64,000 nucleotides of DNA, taken from the NCBI GenBank assembly GCA_965229565.1, contig OZ245888.1, positions 434,001 through 498,000 on the forward strand, read 5' to 3'. The translations under genes and the position numbers were made by a program. The notes below the pieces were generated by a model that did not search any database, was not told where the DNA came from, and saw only the letters and a program-made list of their open reading frames with translations. Of this stretch, positions 43,602 to 51,619 are shown piece by piece; within the stretch, counting starts at the first letter, position 1, and each line of letters opens with the position of its first letter. This stretch comes from JANQNX01 sp040217095. Lineage in GTDB: Bacteria > Pseudomonadota > Gammaproteobacteria > Eutrophobiales > Eutrophobiaceae.

Positions 43602-44870
43602 ATGGCAGCGGCCAAAAACGCATTTTACGCACAATCCGGTGGTGTCACCGCCGTCATCAACGCCAGTGCCTGTGGCGTCATAGAAACGGCCAGACAGCAT
43701 TCCGACCGGATTGCCAACGTCTATGCCGGCCGCAACGGCATCATCGGCGCCCTGACCGAGGACCTGATCGATACCAGCCAGGAAAGTGCTGCCGATATCG
43801 CCGCGTTACGCCATACACCCGCGGGCGCATTTGGTTCCTGTCGCTACAAGTTGAAAGGCCTGGAAGAGAGCAAGGCAGAATACGAACGCCTGATGGAAAT
43901 CTTCAAGGCCCACAATATTGGCTACTTTTTTTACAACGGTGGAGGGGATTCGGCCGACACCTGTCACAAGGTTTCGCAACTATCTGAAAAAATGGGTTTC
44001 CCAATACAGGCGATCCATGTACCGAAGACAGTGGATAATGACCTGCCCATCACTGATGTCTGCCCCGGTTTCGGCTCGGTTGCCAAGTATATCGCCACGT
44101 CAGTACGAGAGGCCTCGTTCGATGTGTGCTCTATGGCGCGCACGTCGACCAAGGTCTTCGTGATCGAGGTCATGGGTAGACATGCCGGCTGGATTGCAGC
44201 CGCGGGAGGTCTTGCTGCCGATGCCAACAACGATATCCCTATCGTCATCCTGTTTCCGGAAGTGGAATTCAACCAGGAAGCATTTATCACGAAGGTGAAG
44301 GCAATGGTCGAGAAGCACGAGTATTGCTCCATCGTGGTTTCTGAAGGTGCACATTGGCCGGATGGTAAGTTCCTGGCCGAGCAGGGTACCCGCGATGCCT
44401 TTGGCCATGCCCAGCTTGGCGGTGCTGCCCCGGTTGTGGCCAACATGGTAAAAGACGCGCTGGGTTACAAGTTTCACTGGGCCGTGGCAGATTACCTGCA
44501 ACGTGCGGCCCGGCATATCGCCTCGAAGACCGACGTGGACCAGGCCTATGCGCTCGGCAAGGCAGCGGTAGAGATGGCACTGGCGGGGGACAACGCCGTC
44601 ATGCCCACGATTGACCGGAAATCTGACTCACCTTATGTGTGGGAAATTGGTAAAGCAAAACTGGAAGACGTGGCCAACGTGGAGAAGATGATGCCAGCGG
44701 ATTTTATCACCGACGATGGCTTCGGTATTACAGATGCCTGTCGCCGTTACCTGTTACCGCTGATTGAGGGCGAAGATTACCCGCCTTATGAAAATGGTTT
44801 GCCGAAGTATGTAACGCTGAAAAACAAACCGGTAAAGAAAGTAATAAACTCTGAATTTAAGCTCAAATAG
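43602..44870 (+). CDS. 6-phosphofructokinase, probably PPi-dependent
   Basis: The 422-residue enzyme has FYNGGGDSADTCHKVSQL at the phosphate-donor site and the fructose-6-phosphate motif PKTVDNDLPITDVCPGFGS. The Asp after the glycines and the PKTxDND lysine are the residues that mark PPi-dependent rather than ATP-dependent PFK. MGRHAGWIAAAGGLA follows. PPi-PFK works reversibly and can serve the Calvin cycle in sulfur-oxidising and methane-oxidising bacteria. A CAGGAG site precedes the ATG. metY follows at 29 bp. PPi dependence is inferred from the motifs. Confidence 0.9.
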   Translation: MAAAKNAFYAQSGGVTAVINASACGVIETARQHSDRIANVYAGRNGIIGALTEDLIDTSQESAADIAALRHTPAGAFGSCRYKLKGLEESKAEYERLMEIFKAHNIGYFFYNGGGDSADTCHKVSQLSEKMGFPIQAIHVPKTVDNDLPITDVCPGFGSVAKYIATSVREASFDVCSMARTSTKVFVIEVMGRHAGWIAAAGGLAADANNDIPIVILFPEVEFNQEAFITKVKAMVEKHEYCSIVVSEGAHWPDGKFLAEQGTRDAFGHAQLGGAAPVVANMVKDALGYKFHWAVADYLQRAARHIASKTDVDQAYALGKAAVEMALAGDNAVMPTIDRKSDSPYVWEIGKAKLEDVANVEKMMPADFITDDGFGITDACRRYLLPLIEGEDYPPYENGLPKYVTLKNKPVKKVINSEFKLK

Positions 44871-44899
44871 GAACGAAAACGTCAAAGGGTCTTAATCAT

Positions 44900-46171
44900 A
44901 TGAATCTTGAAACCATTGCACTACATCAAGGCTATAGCGCCGAAACTACGACCAGGGCAGCGGCCGTACCTATTTATCAAACCACTTCCTATACTTTTGA
45001 CAATACACAGCATGGCGCAGACCTGTTTGATCTCAAGGTAGAAGGAAATATCTATACACGCATCATGAACCCGACCACGGCCGTGCTGGAGCAACGGGTT
45101 GCAGAAATGGAGGGTGGAATAGCAGGATTGGCACTGGCTTCTGGTATGGCGGCCATCACCTACGCTATTCAGTGCATATGTGAAAGCGGCGACAATATCG
45201 TCAGCACCAGCCAGTTGTATGGTGGCACCTACAATCTGTTTGCACACACATTGCCAAAACAGGGCATTGAGGTCCGCATGATCTCACATGATGATTTTGA
45301 CGCGTTTGATCAGGCAATCGATGCAAACACCAAGGCCGTATTTTGCGAATCCATTGGTAATCCCGCGGGTAATGTTGTTGATATAGCCCGACTGGCAGAG
45401 ATCGCACACCAGCATGGCGTGCCGTTAATCGTAGATAATACCGTTGCTACGCCTTACCTGTGCCGTCCATTCGAACTGGGGGCAGACATCGTCGTGCATT
45501 CCTTGACTAAATACATCGGTGGTCATGGAACGTCCATTGGTGGAATGATTGTAGATTCCGGCAAATTTGACTGGGTAGCCAACAAGGACCGGTTTCCCAT
45601 GCTGAATGAACCAGACCCTTCCTATCATGGCGTAATTTATACCGAAGCACTTGAGGCAGCAGCCTACATAGGCCGGTGCCGGGTGGTGCCGCTGAGAAAT
45701 ACAGGTGCAGCGATCTCACCAATGAATTCCTTCCTCATATTGCAGGGCCTGGAGACACTGGGCTTGCGCATGCAACGGCATTGTGAAAATGCAGAACAAC
45801 TCGCCGGCTTTTTGAAGAAACATGAAAAGGTGAAATGGGTGAATTACGCGGCTTTGCCCGACAGCCCCTTTTATGACACTTGCAAAAAAATTACGGGCGG
45901 CAAGGCGTCGGGCATTTTGAGTTTTGGTATCGAAGGTGGCCTTGAGGCCGGCAGCCGGTTTATAGACTCGCTGCAGATGATACTCCGACTTGTCAATATC
46001 GGTGATGCAAAGTCACTTGCCTGTCATCCTGCGTCGACAACACATCGCCAGTTAAATGATGACGAACTCGCAACCGCCGGTGTTACCAGGGATCTGGTAC
46101 GGATTTCTGTGGGGATAGAACATATCGACGACATCATTGCTGATGTCAAACAGGCTTTGGATAAGGCATAG
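44900..46171 (+). CDS. metY: O-acetylhomoserine aminocarboxypropyltransferase (sulfhydrylase)
   Basis: The 423-residue PLP enzyme of the Cys/Met metabolism family makes homocysteine directly from O-acetylhomoserine and sulfide. Landmarks are AAAVPIYQTTSYTFDNTQHGADLFDL, YTRIMNPTTAVLEQRVAEMEGG, ALASGMAAITYAI and VVHSLTKYIGGHGTSIGG with the PLP-binding Lys. Length and the Phe/Tyr-rich start match OAH sulfhydrylase rather than cystathionine enzymes, which are shorter. It is 29 bp after the PFK gene, though functionally separate. Confidence 0.91.
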   Translation: MNLETIALHQGYSAETTTRAAAVPIYQTTSYTFDNTQHGADLFDLKVEGNIYTRIMNPTTAVLEQRVAEMEGGIAGLALASGMAAITYAIQCICESGDNIVSTSQLYGGTYNLFAHTLPKQGIEVRMISHDDFDAFDQAIDANTKAVFCESIGNPAGNVVDIARLAEIAHQHGVPLIVDNTVATPYLCRPFELGADIVVHSLTKYIGGHGTSIGGMIVDSGKFDWVANKDRFPMLNEPDPSYHGVIYTEALEAAAYIGRCRVVPLRNTGAAISPMNSFLILQGLETLGLRMQRHCENAEQLAGFLKKHEKVKWVNYAALPDSPFYDTCKKITGGKASGILSFGIEGGLEAGSRFIDSLQMILRLVNIGDAKSLACHPASTTHRQLNDDELATAGVTRDLVRISVGIEHIDDIIADVKQALDKA

Positions 46172-46174
46172 TGA

Positions 46175-46687
46175 CTATGACTGTTGCTTAAGAACTAATG
46201 CCTCCTTCCATTTAGCCAGCTTTTTCTCCATCGACAACGCCGCATTGGCAGGACTGGTCGAGGGCAGGCGTTGATAAGACAGGTATTGTGCATCCAGTTC
46301 TTTTAAAACTTGGCACCTGAACAGCTGTTCTGCCTTTGCTCCATTAAAAAACACATGTTCAATTTGTGGGTACTGTTGCAAAAACGATTTGAAATCGTTG
46401 CAGTTGGCAGTGGTCGGATCAATAGCAGAATCCAGACTGCCCGAACGGAAACAACTCTGCAGCACATCCCATAGCGCGATTCGGTTCTCCATCAGTAATT
46501 GCTGTTTTTGCGAGTAACTCAAATCCAAAGGAGCGTTGAATAACCTGCAGATAATTGGCCAAAACGCATTACGCGGGTGCGCGTAGTATTGCTGTTGCTG
46601 CAAGGATTTTTCGCTGGGCATGGAACCCAGTATCAGTATATGGGCATCCTTGCGGGCTATGGGTGCAAAACCGGTGTTGTGAGACAT
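46175..46687 (-). CDS. DNA-deoxyinosine glycosylase (uracil-DNA glycosylase superfamily)
   Basis: The 170-residue protein of the UDG-like superfamily has ILGSMPSEKSLQQQQYYAHPRNAFWPIICRLF near the start, matching the deoxyinosine glycosylase family (TIGR04274), and the C-terminal LPSTSPANA motif. It should excise deaminated adenine from DNA. It converges on metY with three bases between stops and lies downstream of a bidirectional hairpin that ends hppA. Confidence 0.87.
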   Translation of the reverse strand: MSHNTGFAPIARKDAHILILGSMPSEKSLQQQQYYAHPRNAFWPIICRLFNAPLDLSYSQKQQLLMENRIALWDVLQSCFRSGSLDSAIDPTTANCNDFKSFLQQYPQIEHVFFNGAKAEQLFRCQVLKELDAQYLSYQRLPSTSPANAALSMEKKLAKWKEALVLKQQS

Positions 46688-46710
46688 TAAATAATTTTAC
46701 ATCGAGTAGA

Positions 46711-46745
46711 AACAATAAAGCCGCAACAAGTGCGGCCTTATTGTT
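46711..46745. terminator. Rho-independent terminator after hppA
   Basis: AACAATAAAGCCGC (46711-46724) pairs with GCGGCCTTATTGTT (46732-46745) with one A-C mismatch and a 7-base loop. On the minus strand the stem is followed by TTTATTGTTTC, so it serves as the terminator of hppA; the symmetric A/T arms could work on both strands. Confidence 0.8.
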
Positions 46746-46761
46746 TAAAACAGCATTATCG

Positions 46762-48777
46762 TTAAACAAGTAATGGGGCTATCACCAGGCTCACGATAGC
46801 CATCACATTAATCAGGATGTTCATCGATGGGCCCGAGGTATCTTTCAACGGGTCACCCACAGTATCACCGACAACGCACGCCTTGTGCACATCGGAACCC
46901 TTGCCGCCGAGGTTACCCTGCTCCACGTATTTCTTGGCGTTATCCCAGGCACCACCGGCGTTGGCCATCATCAAAGCCATGGTCACACAACAGATAAGTG
47001 CGCCGCCGAGCATACCTCCCAGTGCCTTCGGACCAAGCACGAACCCGACAACCACCGGCGCCAGTACGGCCAGTGATCCAGGCAGAATCATGCGTTTCAG
47101 TGCCGCCTTGGTAGCAATTTCCACGCAGCGTGCGGTATCCGGTTTGCCGGTGCCTTCCATCAGGCCCGGGATCTCCTTGAACTGGCGACGTATCTCTTTA
47201 ATCATGTCGAACGCCGCGTCACCAACCGCGGTCATGGTCATGGAACTGACCAGGAACGGGAAAATTGCGCCCAGGAACATGCCAGCCAGTACCAGCGGAT
47301 CATTGATCTGCAGGATAAAGTTCTCATGGTGCAGTGAGACCTTTTCAATGTAGGCACTGATCAATGCCAGGGCTGCCAGGGCCGCAGCACTGATAGCAAA
47401 GCCCTTACCAATGGCAGCCGTGGTATTACCCACCTCGTCCAGAGAATCGGTAATTTTGCGCGTCTCTGGCCCCATTTCGGCCATCTCTGCAATACCACCG
47501 GCATTATCAGCCACCGGACCATAGGCATCGATTGCCATGGTAATGCCGACCGTGCTCAACATTCCCACGGCAGCAATACCCACGCCGTAAAGACCCGCAA
47601 AATGGCTGGCAATAAAAATAATGGCACAGATCGTCACGATTGGAATCGCCACGGATTGCATGCCCGTTGCCAGGCCGCTGATCATAACGGTGGCCGGACC
47701 GGTTTCACCGTCCCGCGCGATCTTGCGTACCGGTGCACCCCCGGTGTAGTACTCGGTCACGAGACCGACCACGATGCCGCCCACGGCACCTGTCAGCACG
47801 GCCACCCAGATATTAACCGACCCACCCAGGAAACTGATCAGGATGTAGGCAGCAATAATGAACAGGACGGATGAACCCATGGTACCGATTCGAAGTGCCG
47901 TTTCAGGACTCTGGTTTGAAAATAGCTTTACGGAATAGATGCCCAGCATGGAGCAGATCAGGCCGGCCGATGCCAATGCCAGCGGCATGAACATCAAGAC
48001 ATCAGCACCGCCTCCCGGTGCCAGGTCAAAGACCTCTGTTGCCGCCATGGTAGTGGCCAGGGCAAGGGTCGCGATCATGGAATTACAATAGGACTCGAAG
48101 ATATCGGAACCCATACCGGCGACGTCTCCGACGTTATCACCCACGTTGTCAGCAATAACACCCGGGTTACGCGGGTCATCTTCCGGAATTCCGGCCTCGA
48201 CTTTACCAACCAGGTCCGCGCCGACGTCGGCACTCTTGGTAAAGATACCGCCACCGACACGTGAAAACAGCGCCACCGAGGATGCACCCATGGCAAAACC
48301 CTCAATGGCATGCACGGTATGAGTATCACCGGCAAAGAAATAATACAGGATACCGATGCCAAGCAGGCCCATGGCAGCGACGGTCAGTCCCATAATGGAG
48401 CCACCAAAGAAGGCCACGTCCAGTGCAGCAGCCGCGCCTTTCTGGTTGGCGGCGATGGCAGTACGGACGTTAGCGTGCGTGGCGGTATACATACCCCAGT
48501 AACCCGCAACGCCGGAACATACCGCACCCAGCAGGAAGGCCAGGGCAGTATTAATACCCAGGTCAGAAACAGCGATGGCAACAATACAAATGATGCAGAA
48601 GATAGCCAGGCGCGAGTATTCGGCCTTCATGAAGACCATGGCGCCCAGGTGTATTTCGTCAGAAATCTCCTTGACCCGACCTTCACCGGCAGGCGATTTT
48701 TTCACCATGGCAAATACGAAAATAGCCGCTAGCAGGCCAAAGATACCCAACCCAATGGGCAGAAATGCATTGGACAT
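46762..48777 (-). CDS. hppA: Membrane-bound ion-translocating pyrophosphatase HppA
   Basis: HppA hydrolyses PPi and pumps H+ or Na+ across the membrane. The 671-residue protein has about 16 membrane segments and the substrate motif DVGADLVGKVEAGIPEDDPRNP with NVGDNVGDVAGMGSDIFESY. The motif GNTTAA, with Ala where K+-independent enzymes have Lys, marks the K+-dependent class. Whether H+ or Na+ is moved cannot be decided by eye. It is close to the PPi-PFK gene (1.9 kb away), suggesting PPi-based energy conservation. A 167-bp intergenic region precedes it. Confidence 0.94.
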   Translation of the reverse strand: MSNAFLPIGLGIFGLLAAIFVFAMVKKSPAGEGRVKEISDEIHLGAMVFMKAEYSRLAIFCIICIVAIAVSDLGINTALAFLLGAVCSGVAGYWGMYTATHANVRTAIAANQKGAAAALDVAFFGGSIMGLTVAAMGLLGIGILYYFFAGDTHTVHAIEGFAMGASSVALFSRVGGGIFTKSADVGADLVGKVEAGIPEDDPRNPGVIADNVGDNVGDVAGMGSDIFESYCNSMIATLALATTMAATEVFDLAPGGGADVLMFMPLALASAGLICSMLGIYSVKLFSNQSPETALRIGTMGSSVLFIIAAYILISFLGGSVNIWVAVLTGAVGGIVVGLVTEYYTGGAPVRKIARDGETGPATVMISGLATGMQSVAIPIVTICAIIFIASHFAGLYGVGIAAVGMLSTVGITMAIDAYGPVADNAGGIAEMAEMGPETRKITDSLDEVGNTTAAIGKGFAISAAALAALALISAYIEKVSLHHENFILQINDPLVLAGMFLGAIFPFLVSSMTMTAVGDAAFDMIKEIRRQFKEIPGLMEGTGKPDTARCVEIATKAALKRMILPGSLAVLAPVVVGFVLGPKALGGMLGGALICCVTMALMMANAGGAWDNAKKYVEQGNLGGKGSDVHKACVVGDTVGDPLKDTSGPSMNILINVMAIVSLVIAPLLV

Positions 48778-48977
48778 ATCCTGAATTCCTCTTGATTAAT
48801 TCATTAATTTGGAGGGGCGCGTCGTTTACTCGTTATAATTATTCCCCGCGAGTTTTATACCGAGTTCGGCCCGAACTGTAAAGCCAAGCGTAGAAAACCG
48901 GGACAGAATCGGGGGTTTTACCACAGGCGTAATGCCCCGAAGTCGTGAATAAATTCCAGAGAACAGAGGGTAGTTAT

Positions 48978-49481
48978 ATGACAGTAGCACAATACATCAA
49001 GACCTCGCTGGCAGTAATATTGCTGGCCAGTGCCTCGCTAGTGACGGCCGAATCCATCCTGGAATATCACCAGCGGCAGTGTAGTGCCGGTATGGAATCC
49101 AGCTGTGAACGCGCCCGTGTGATGCAGGAGGCGGACGCGCAGGCGCAACGTATCGAGCAACTGGGTGATGCATTTGCCAAAAACATCGATCGTGAAAAGT
49201 ATGAAATCGATAACAAGCCGAACCTCGAACTGGCTTATACCGAGGTAATGCATGATTTTTTCACGGCGGAACAGATGGAAGGAGTTAAACAGACGATTAA
49301 TGACCAGATGCTGGAATTCTGTGCCGGACATTTTCATGACCACTGGGTCAACCGGAAACTGGTGTGGCCAACAGACGCCGAACAGAGACCGGACTGGTCA
49401 GCAATCTACTACTACATCGTCGACCATTATTATGGCTACTGCGTACGCAGTTACCTGGGCGGGTTTAGCAGCAATTCATAG
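48978..49481 (+). CDS. Hypothetical secreted protein (167 residues)
   Basis: No family is recognised. The protein has a signal peptide (TVAQYIKTSLAVILLASASLVTAES) and a mature part with several cysteines (for example YHQRQCSAGMESSCERARVMQE and the C-terminal EFCAGHFHDHW and YGYCVRSYLG), which may form disulfides in the periplasm. The ATG at 48978 opens the signal peptide; an upstream ATG adds eleven residues. Its last 10 codons overlap the end of the convergent maf gene by 31 bp. It lies divergent from hppA. Confidence 0.75.
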   Translation: MTVAQYIKTSLAVILLASASLVTAESILEYHQRQCSAGMESSCERARVMQEADAQAQRIEQLGDAFAKNIDREKYEIDNKPNLELAYTEVMHDFFTAEQMEGVKQTINDQMLEFCAGHFHDHWVNRKLVWPTDAEQRPDWSAIYYYIVDHYYGYCVRSYLGGFSSNS

Positions 49482-50011
49482 GTCTCATACAGCGGCAGGC
49501 CCATCACGCCGCTATAACTTCCCTGTAGTTGCTCGATAAAGACGGCCGCGTAACCCTGTATGGCATAGCCACCGGCCTTGCCAATGGGCTCCCCGGATTC
49601 AACATAGTTTTCGATCTCCGAGGGTTTGAGTAAACGAAACGTGACAATACTTTCATTCATCATTGTTCTTGTGCCATTTTTTATGACCGTAACAGCCGAC
49701 AGCACGCGGTGTGATTTGCCTGAGAGGCGTGTCAGCATATCGGCGGCCATTGCCGGGCTCTCGGCCTTGCCAAGGATATCGCCGTCCAGCACGACCGCCG
49801 TATCTGCTGCCAGCAGGGGGAACTCATTAGTAACCATGGTACTTCCTGCCTCGGCCTTTTCCCTGGCAATGCGGCAAACATAGTCCTCGGCCTTTTCTGT
49901 ACCATTCCAGTTTTCATCGATTTCGACATCAACCAGTTCGAACTCAACGCCTATCTGTGCCAGTAGCTCGCGACGACGGGGTGAACGTGATGCCAGGTAA
50001 ACCTTCATCAT
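49451..50011 (-). CDS. maf: Maf family nucleoside triphosphate pyrophosphatase
   Basis: Maf proteins hydrolyse non-canonical or dTTP/UTP-type nucleotides to monophosphates. The 186-residue protein begins MKVYLASRSPRRRELLAQIG and has PLLAADTAVVLDGDILGKAES, KSHRVLSAVTVI and IGKAGGYAIQGYAAVFIEQLQGSYSGVMGLPLYE, matching the YhdE/Maf group. It is adjacent to rdgC on the same strand (the start and stop codons overlap by one base). Confidence 0.92.
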   Translation of the reverse strand: MMKVYLASRSPRRRELLAQIGVEFELVDVEIDENWNGTEKAEDYVCRIAREKAEAGSTMVTNEFPLLAADTAVVLDGDILGKAESPAMAADMLTRLSGKSHRVLSAVTVIKNGTRTMMNESIVTFRLLKPSEIENYVESGEPIGKAGGYAIQGYAAVFIEQLQGSYSGVMGLPLYETYELLLNPPR

Positions 50012-50919
50012 TATTTATCTGATTTTTCGACGCCGCCGAATTCTGTAAGCAGTTCCTTGATAAGCTGGTGCAACTGCATACTCATAACAGCAAAATCCTG
50101 GTCGAACCGGGTAATGCGATCTGCGTCTTCCGAGTCTGCCTGTTCCTGCACGATTTCCTCAAAGCGCACGCGCTTGATGGTAAGGTCCTCTTTTAAAATG
50201 AAGCGTATGGCATCGCGCCACAGTAGCGCAAGTTGCACGACCCGCTTTCCCGCCTTCAGGTGACTGGCGATCTCGGCACTCTCCAGTTCCTGGTTTTTAC
50301 AGCGCACGATATTTTTACTATCGCGCGGGTTCTGCAATTCACACTCGTCATCCAGCGTAAAGTGTTTGGGCAAACCGTCTTTCAACCAGTGCGTCATGAT
50401 ATTCGCCGCATCACCATGACAGCTCAGTGGCACTACCGGCAAACTGCCCAGCGATGCGCGCAGGTGTTCCATGAACTCCTCGGCGCGACTGCTGCTGGCC
50501 GTATCGATGATCAACAGCTTCTGCTTTTCATCGATATAGGCGTACGTTAACGACGAACGCGTTAATGCACGTGGCAACAATGTGTGCACCACGTCTTCTT
50601 TCAACGTGCGCTTTTCCTTACGATACATCTTGCGTGCCTGGGCCGATTCAAAATCTGCCACCTTCTCCTCTACCAGTTCATTCACGGCAGCAGGCGGCAA
50701 TATTTTTTCCTGTTTACGGGCACAAAGCATACTGAAACCGGCGACCGCATGGACCAGCATGTCGCTGTCGCGACCCAGGGGAGAAACCCAGCCAATGCGT
50801 GAGAAGTCCATGCTGGCACAGGGTTTAAACGCCTGTTCAGCCAGTGCTGCCTGCAAGGTGTCGGCTGACAGATCGATGTCCTGAGTGAAGCGATAGATAC
50901 GAAGATTTTTAAACCACAT
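50011..50919 (-). CDS. rdgC: Recombination-associated protein RdgC
   Basis: RdgC is a ring-shaped DNA-binding protein that limits RecA activity. The 302-residue protein opens with MWFKNLRIYRFTQDI and has the FSRIGWVSPLG and LPRALTRSSLTYAYIDEKQKLLIIDTASSSRAEEF segments and a C-terminal coiled region, all typical of RdgC. Its promoter must lie in the 700-bp repeat-rich region upstream. It overlaps maf by one base. Confidence 0.93.
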   Translation of the reverse strand: MWFKNLRIYRFTQDIDLSADTLQAALAEQAFKPCASMDFSRIGWVSPLGRDSDMLVHAVAGFSMLCARKQEKILPPAAVNELVEEKVADFESAQARKMYRKEKRTLKEDVVHTLLPRALTRSSLTYAYIDEKQKLLIIDTASSSRAEEFMEHLRASLGSLPVVPLSCHGDAANIMTHWLKDGLPKHFTLDDECELQNPRDSKNIVRCKNQELESAEIASHLKAGKRVVQLALLWRDAIRFILKEDLTIKRVRFEEIVQEQADSEDADRITRFDQDFAVMSMQLHQLIKELLTEFGGVEKSDK

Positions 50920-50991
50920 AGATAAGCGTGTTGATGAAAAGCGCCGGATTATGGCGTAGCGATTGTTGTGATAGCAAATGCTATCAATGAA

Positions 50992-51145
50992 ATGGATTTC
51001 TCGTGTTTTCTTTTTTCTTGGTTTCGCATTGAGCGGCGATTTTCTTTCAGCATGGATTTCGCCTTTTAGCGGATCGTTTTTTTAGCATTGGTTTCGCCTT
51101 TGAGCGGCGAATTTCTTTTAGCATGGATTTCGCCTTTAACGGCGA
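50992..51145 (+). repeat. Degenerate tandem repeat, TGGATTTCGCC units
   Basis: Five imperfect copies of a unit of about 26-37 bp (consensus: T-rich stretch, then AGCATGGATTTCGCCTTTGA, then GCGGCGA) start near 50992, 51018, 51052, 51087 and 51122. Copies differ in several bases (TTGG for TGGA, ATTG for CTTT), so it is not a CRISPR. The last copy is also the left end of the symmetric element. Confidence 0.7.
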
Positions 51146-51580
51146 CTGACTTTTCTTCAAAGAAAAGTCAGCAAAAGAACCTTTGCCTGCTGCCCAGGCC
51201 TGCAGCTTCCCTCGTCAACCTCTAACGCTGACGCGTCGCGCATACATTCGTCCATGAATGAATGCGCTAAAAATGACGTCCTGTCATTTTTTCGCTAGCG
51301 TTATTGGTCGCCTCGGCTGGGCCGCACGGCGAATGATGAATCTCTATATCCCCTTGTGATTTGCCGAGGAACGGGTTTATGTCAAGGCTGAGCAACATGG
51401 ATGTTGCGAAAGCATCGTGAGGACAGGAGTCCTCTGGATGCGTGCCTTGGAAAATAAAGTTGTGACGAGGATGGAGCGCAGCGACAAATCACCTGGGGTG
51501 GTCTTTCTTTTGGTACCTTTTCTTTGACCACGCAAAGAAAAGGTACTCGCCGCTCAAAGGCGAAATCCATGCTGAAAGAA
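51111..51580. repeat. Symmetric repeat element with inverted ends and paired hairpins
   Basis: The ends are inverted repeats of about 34 bp (51111-51145 and 51547-51580; shared core GCATGGATTTCGCCTTT with a GCGGCGA tail). Just inside each lies a perfect hairpin: a 12-bp stem at 51146-51171 (CTGACTTTTCTT) and a 14-bp stem at 51513-51546 (GTACCTTTTCTTTG). Inward of each is AAAAGAA. The core has more hairpins: 51245-51260, 51269-51291 (AAAAATGAC stem), a 7-bp GCAACAT/ATGTTGC and GAGGAC/GTCCTC. It could be a non-autonomous mobile element or a structured RNA. No transposase is visible and no target duplication was found. Confidence 0.6.
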
Positions 51581-51619
51581 TCACGCCAGCAGGCGAAAAG
51601 AAAAATCAAACAAAGACTC

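Larger units (their letters stand above)
50920..51619. other. 700-bp non-coding region between ilvA and rdgC, rich in repeats
   Basis: No credible gene lies here. It begins with the rdgC promoter area and a small hairpin (TGATAGC, loop AAAT, GCTATCA at 50969-50986), then degenerate tandem repeats (50992-51145) and a symmetric hairpin element (51111-51580). A 75-codon minus-strand frame (51382-51609) is a translation of the repeat and is not counted as a gene. Confidence 0.6.

Noticed and set aside
43964..44580. Minus-strand frames opposite the phosphofructokinase gene
   Set aside because: They are shadows of a complete, well-recognised gene and have no family resemblance.
50992..51145. Possible CRISPR array
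   Set aside because: The units are contiguous and degenerate, with no unique spacers of constant length and no cas genes.
51382..51609. 75-codon minus-strand frame within the repeat element upstream of rdgC
   Set aside because: It follows the inverted end and hairpin of the repeat and has no ribosome-binding site or protein-like features beyond the repeat translation.
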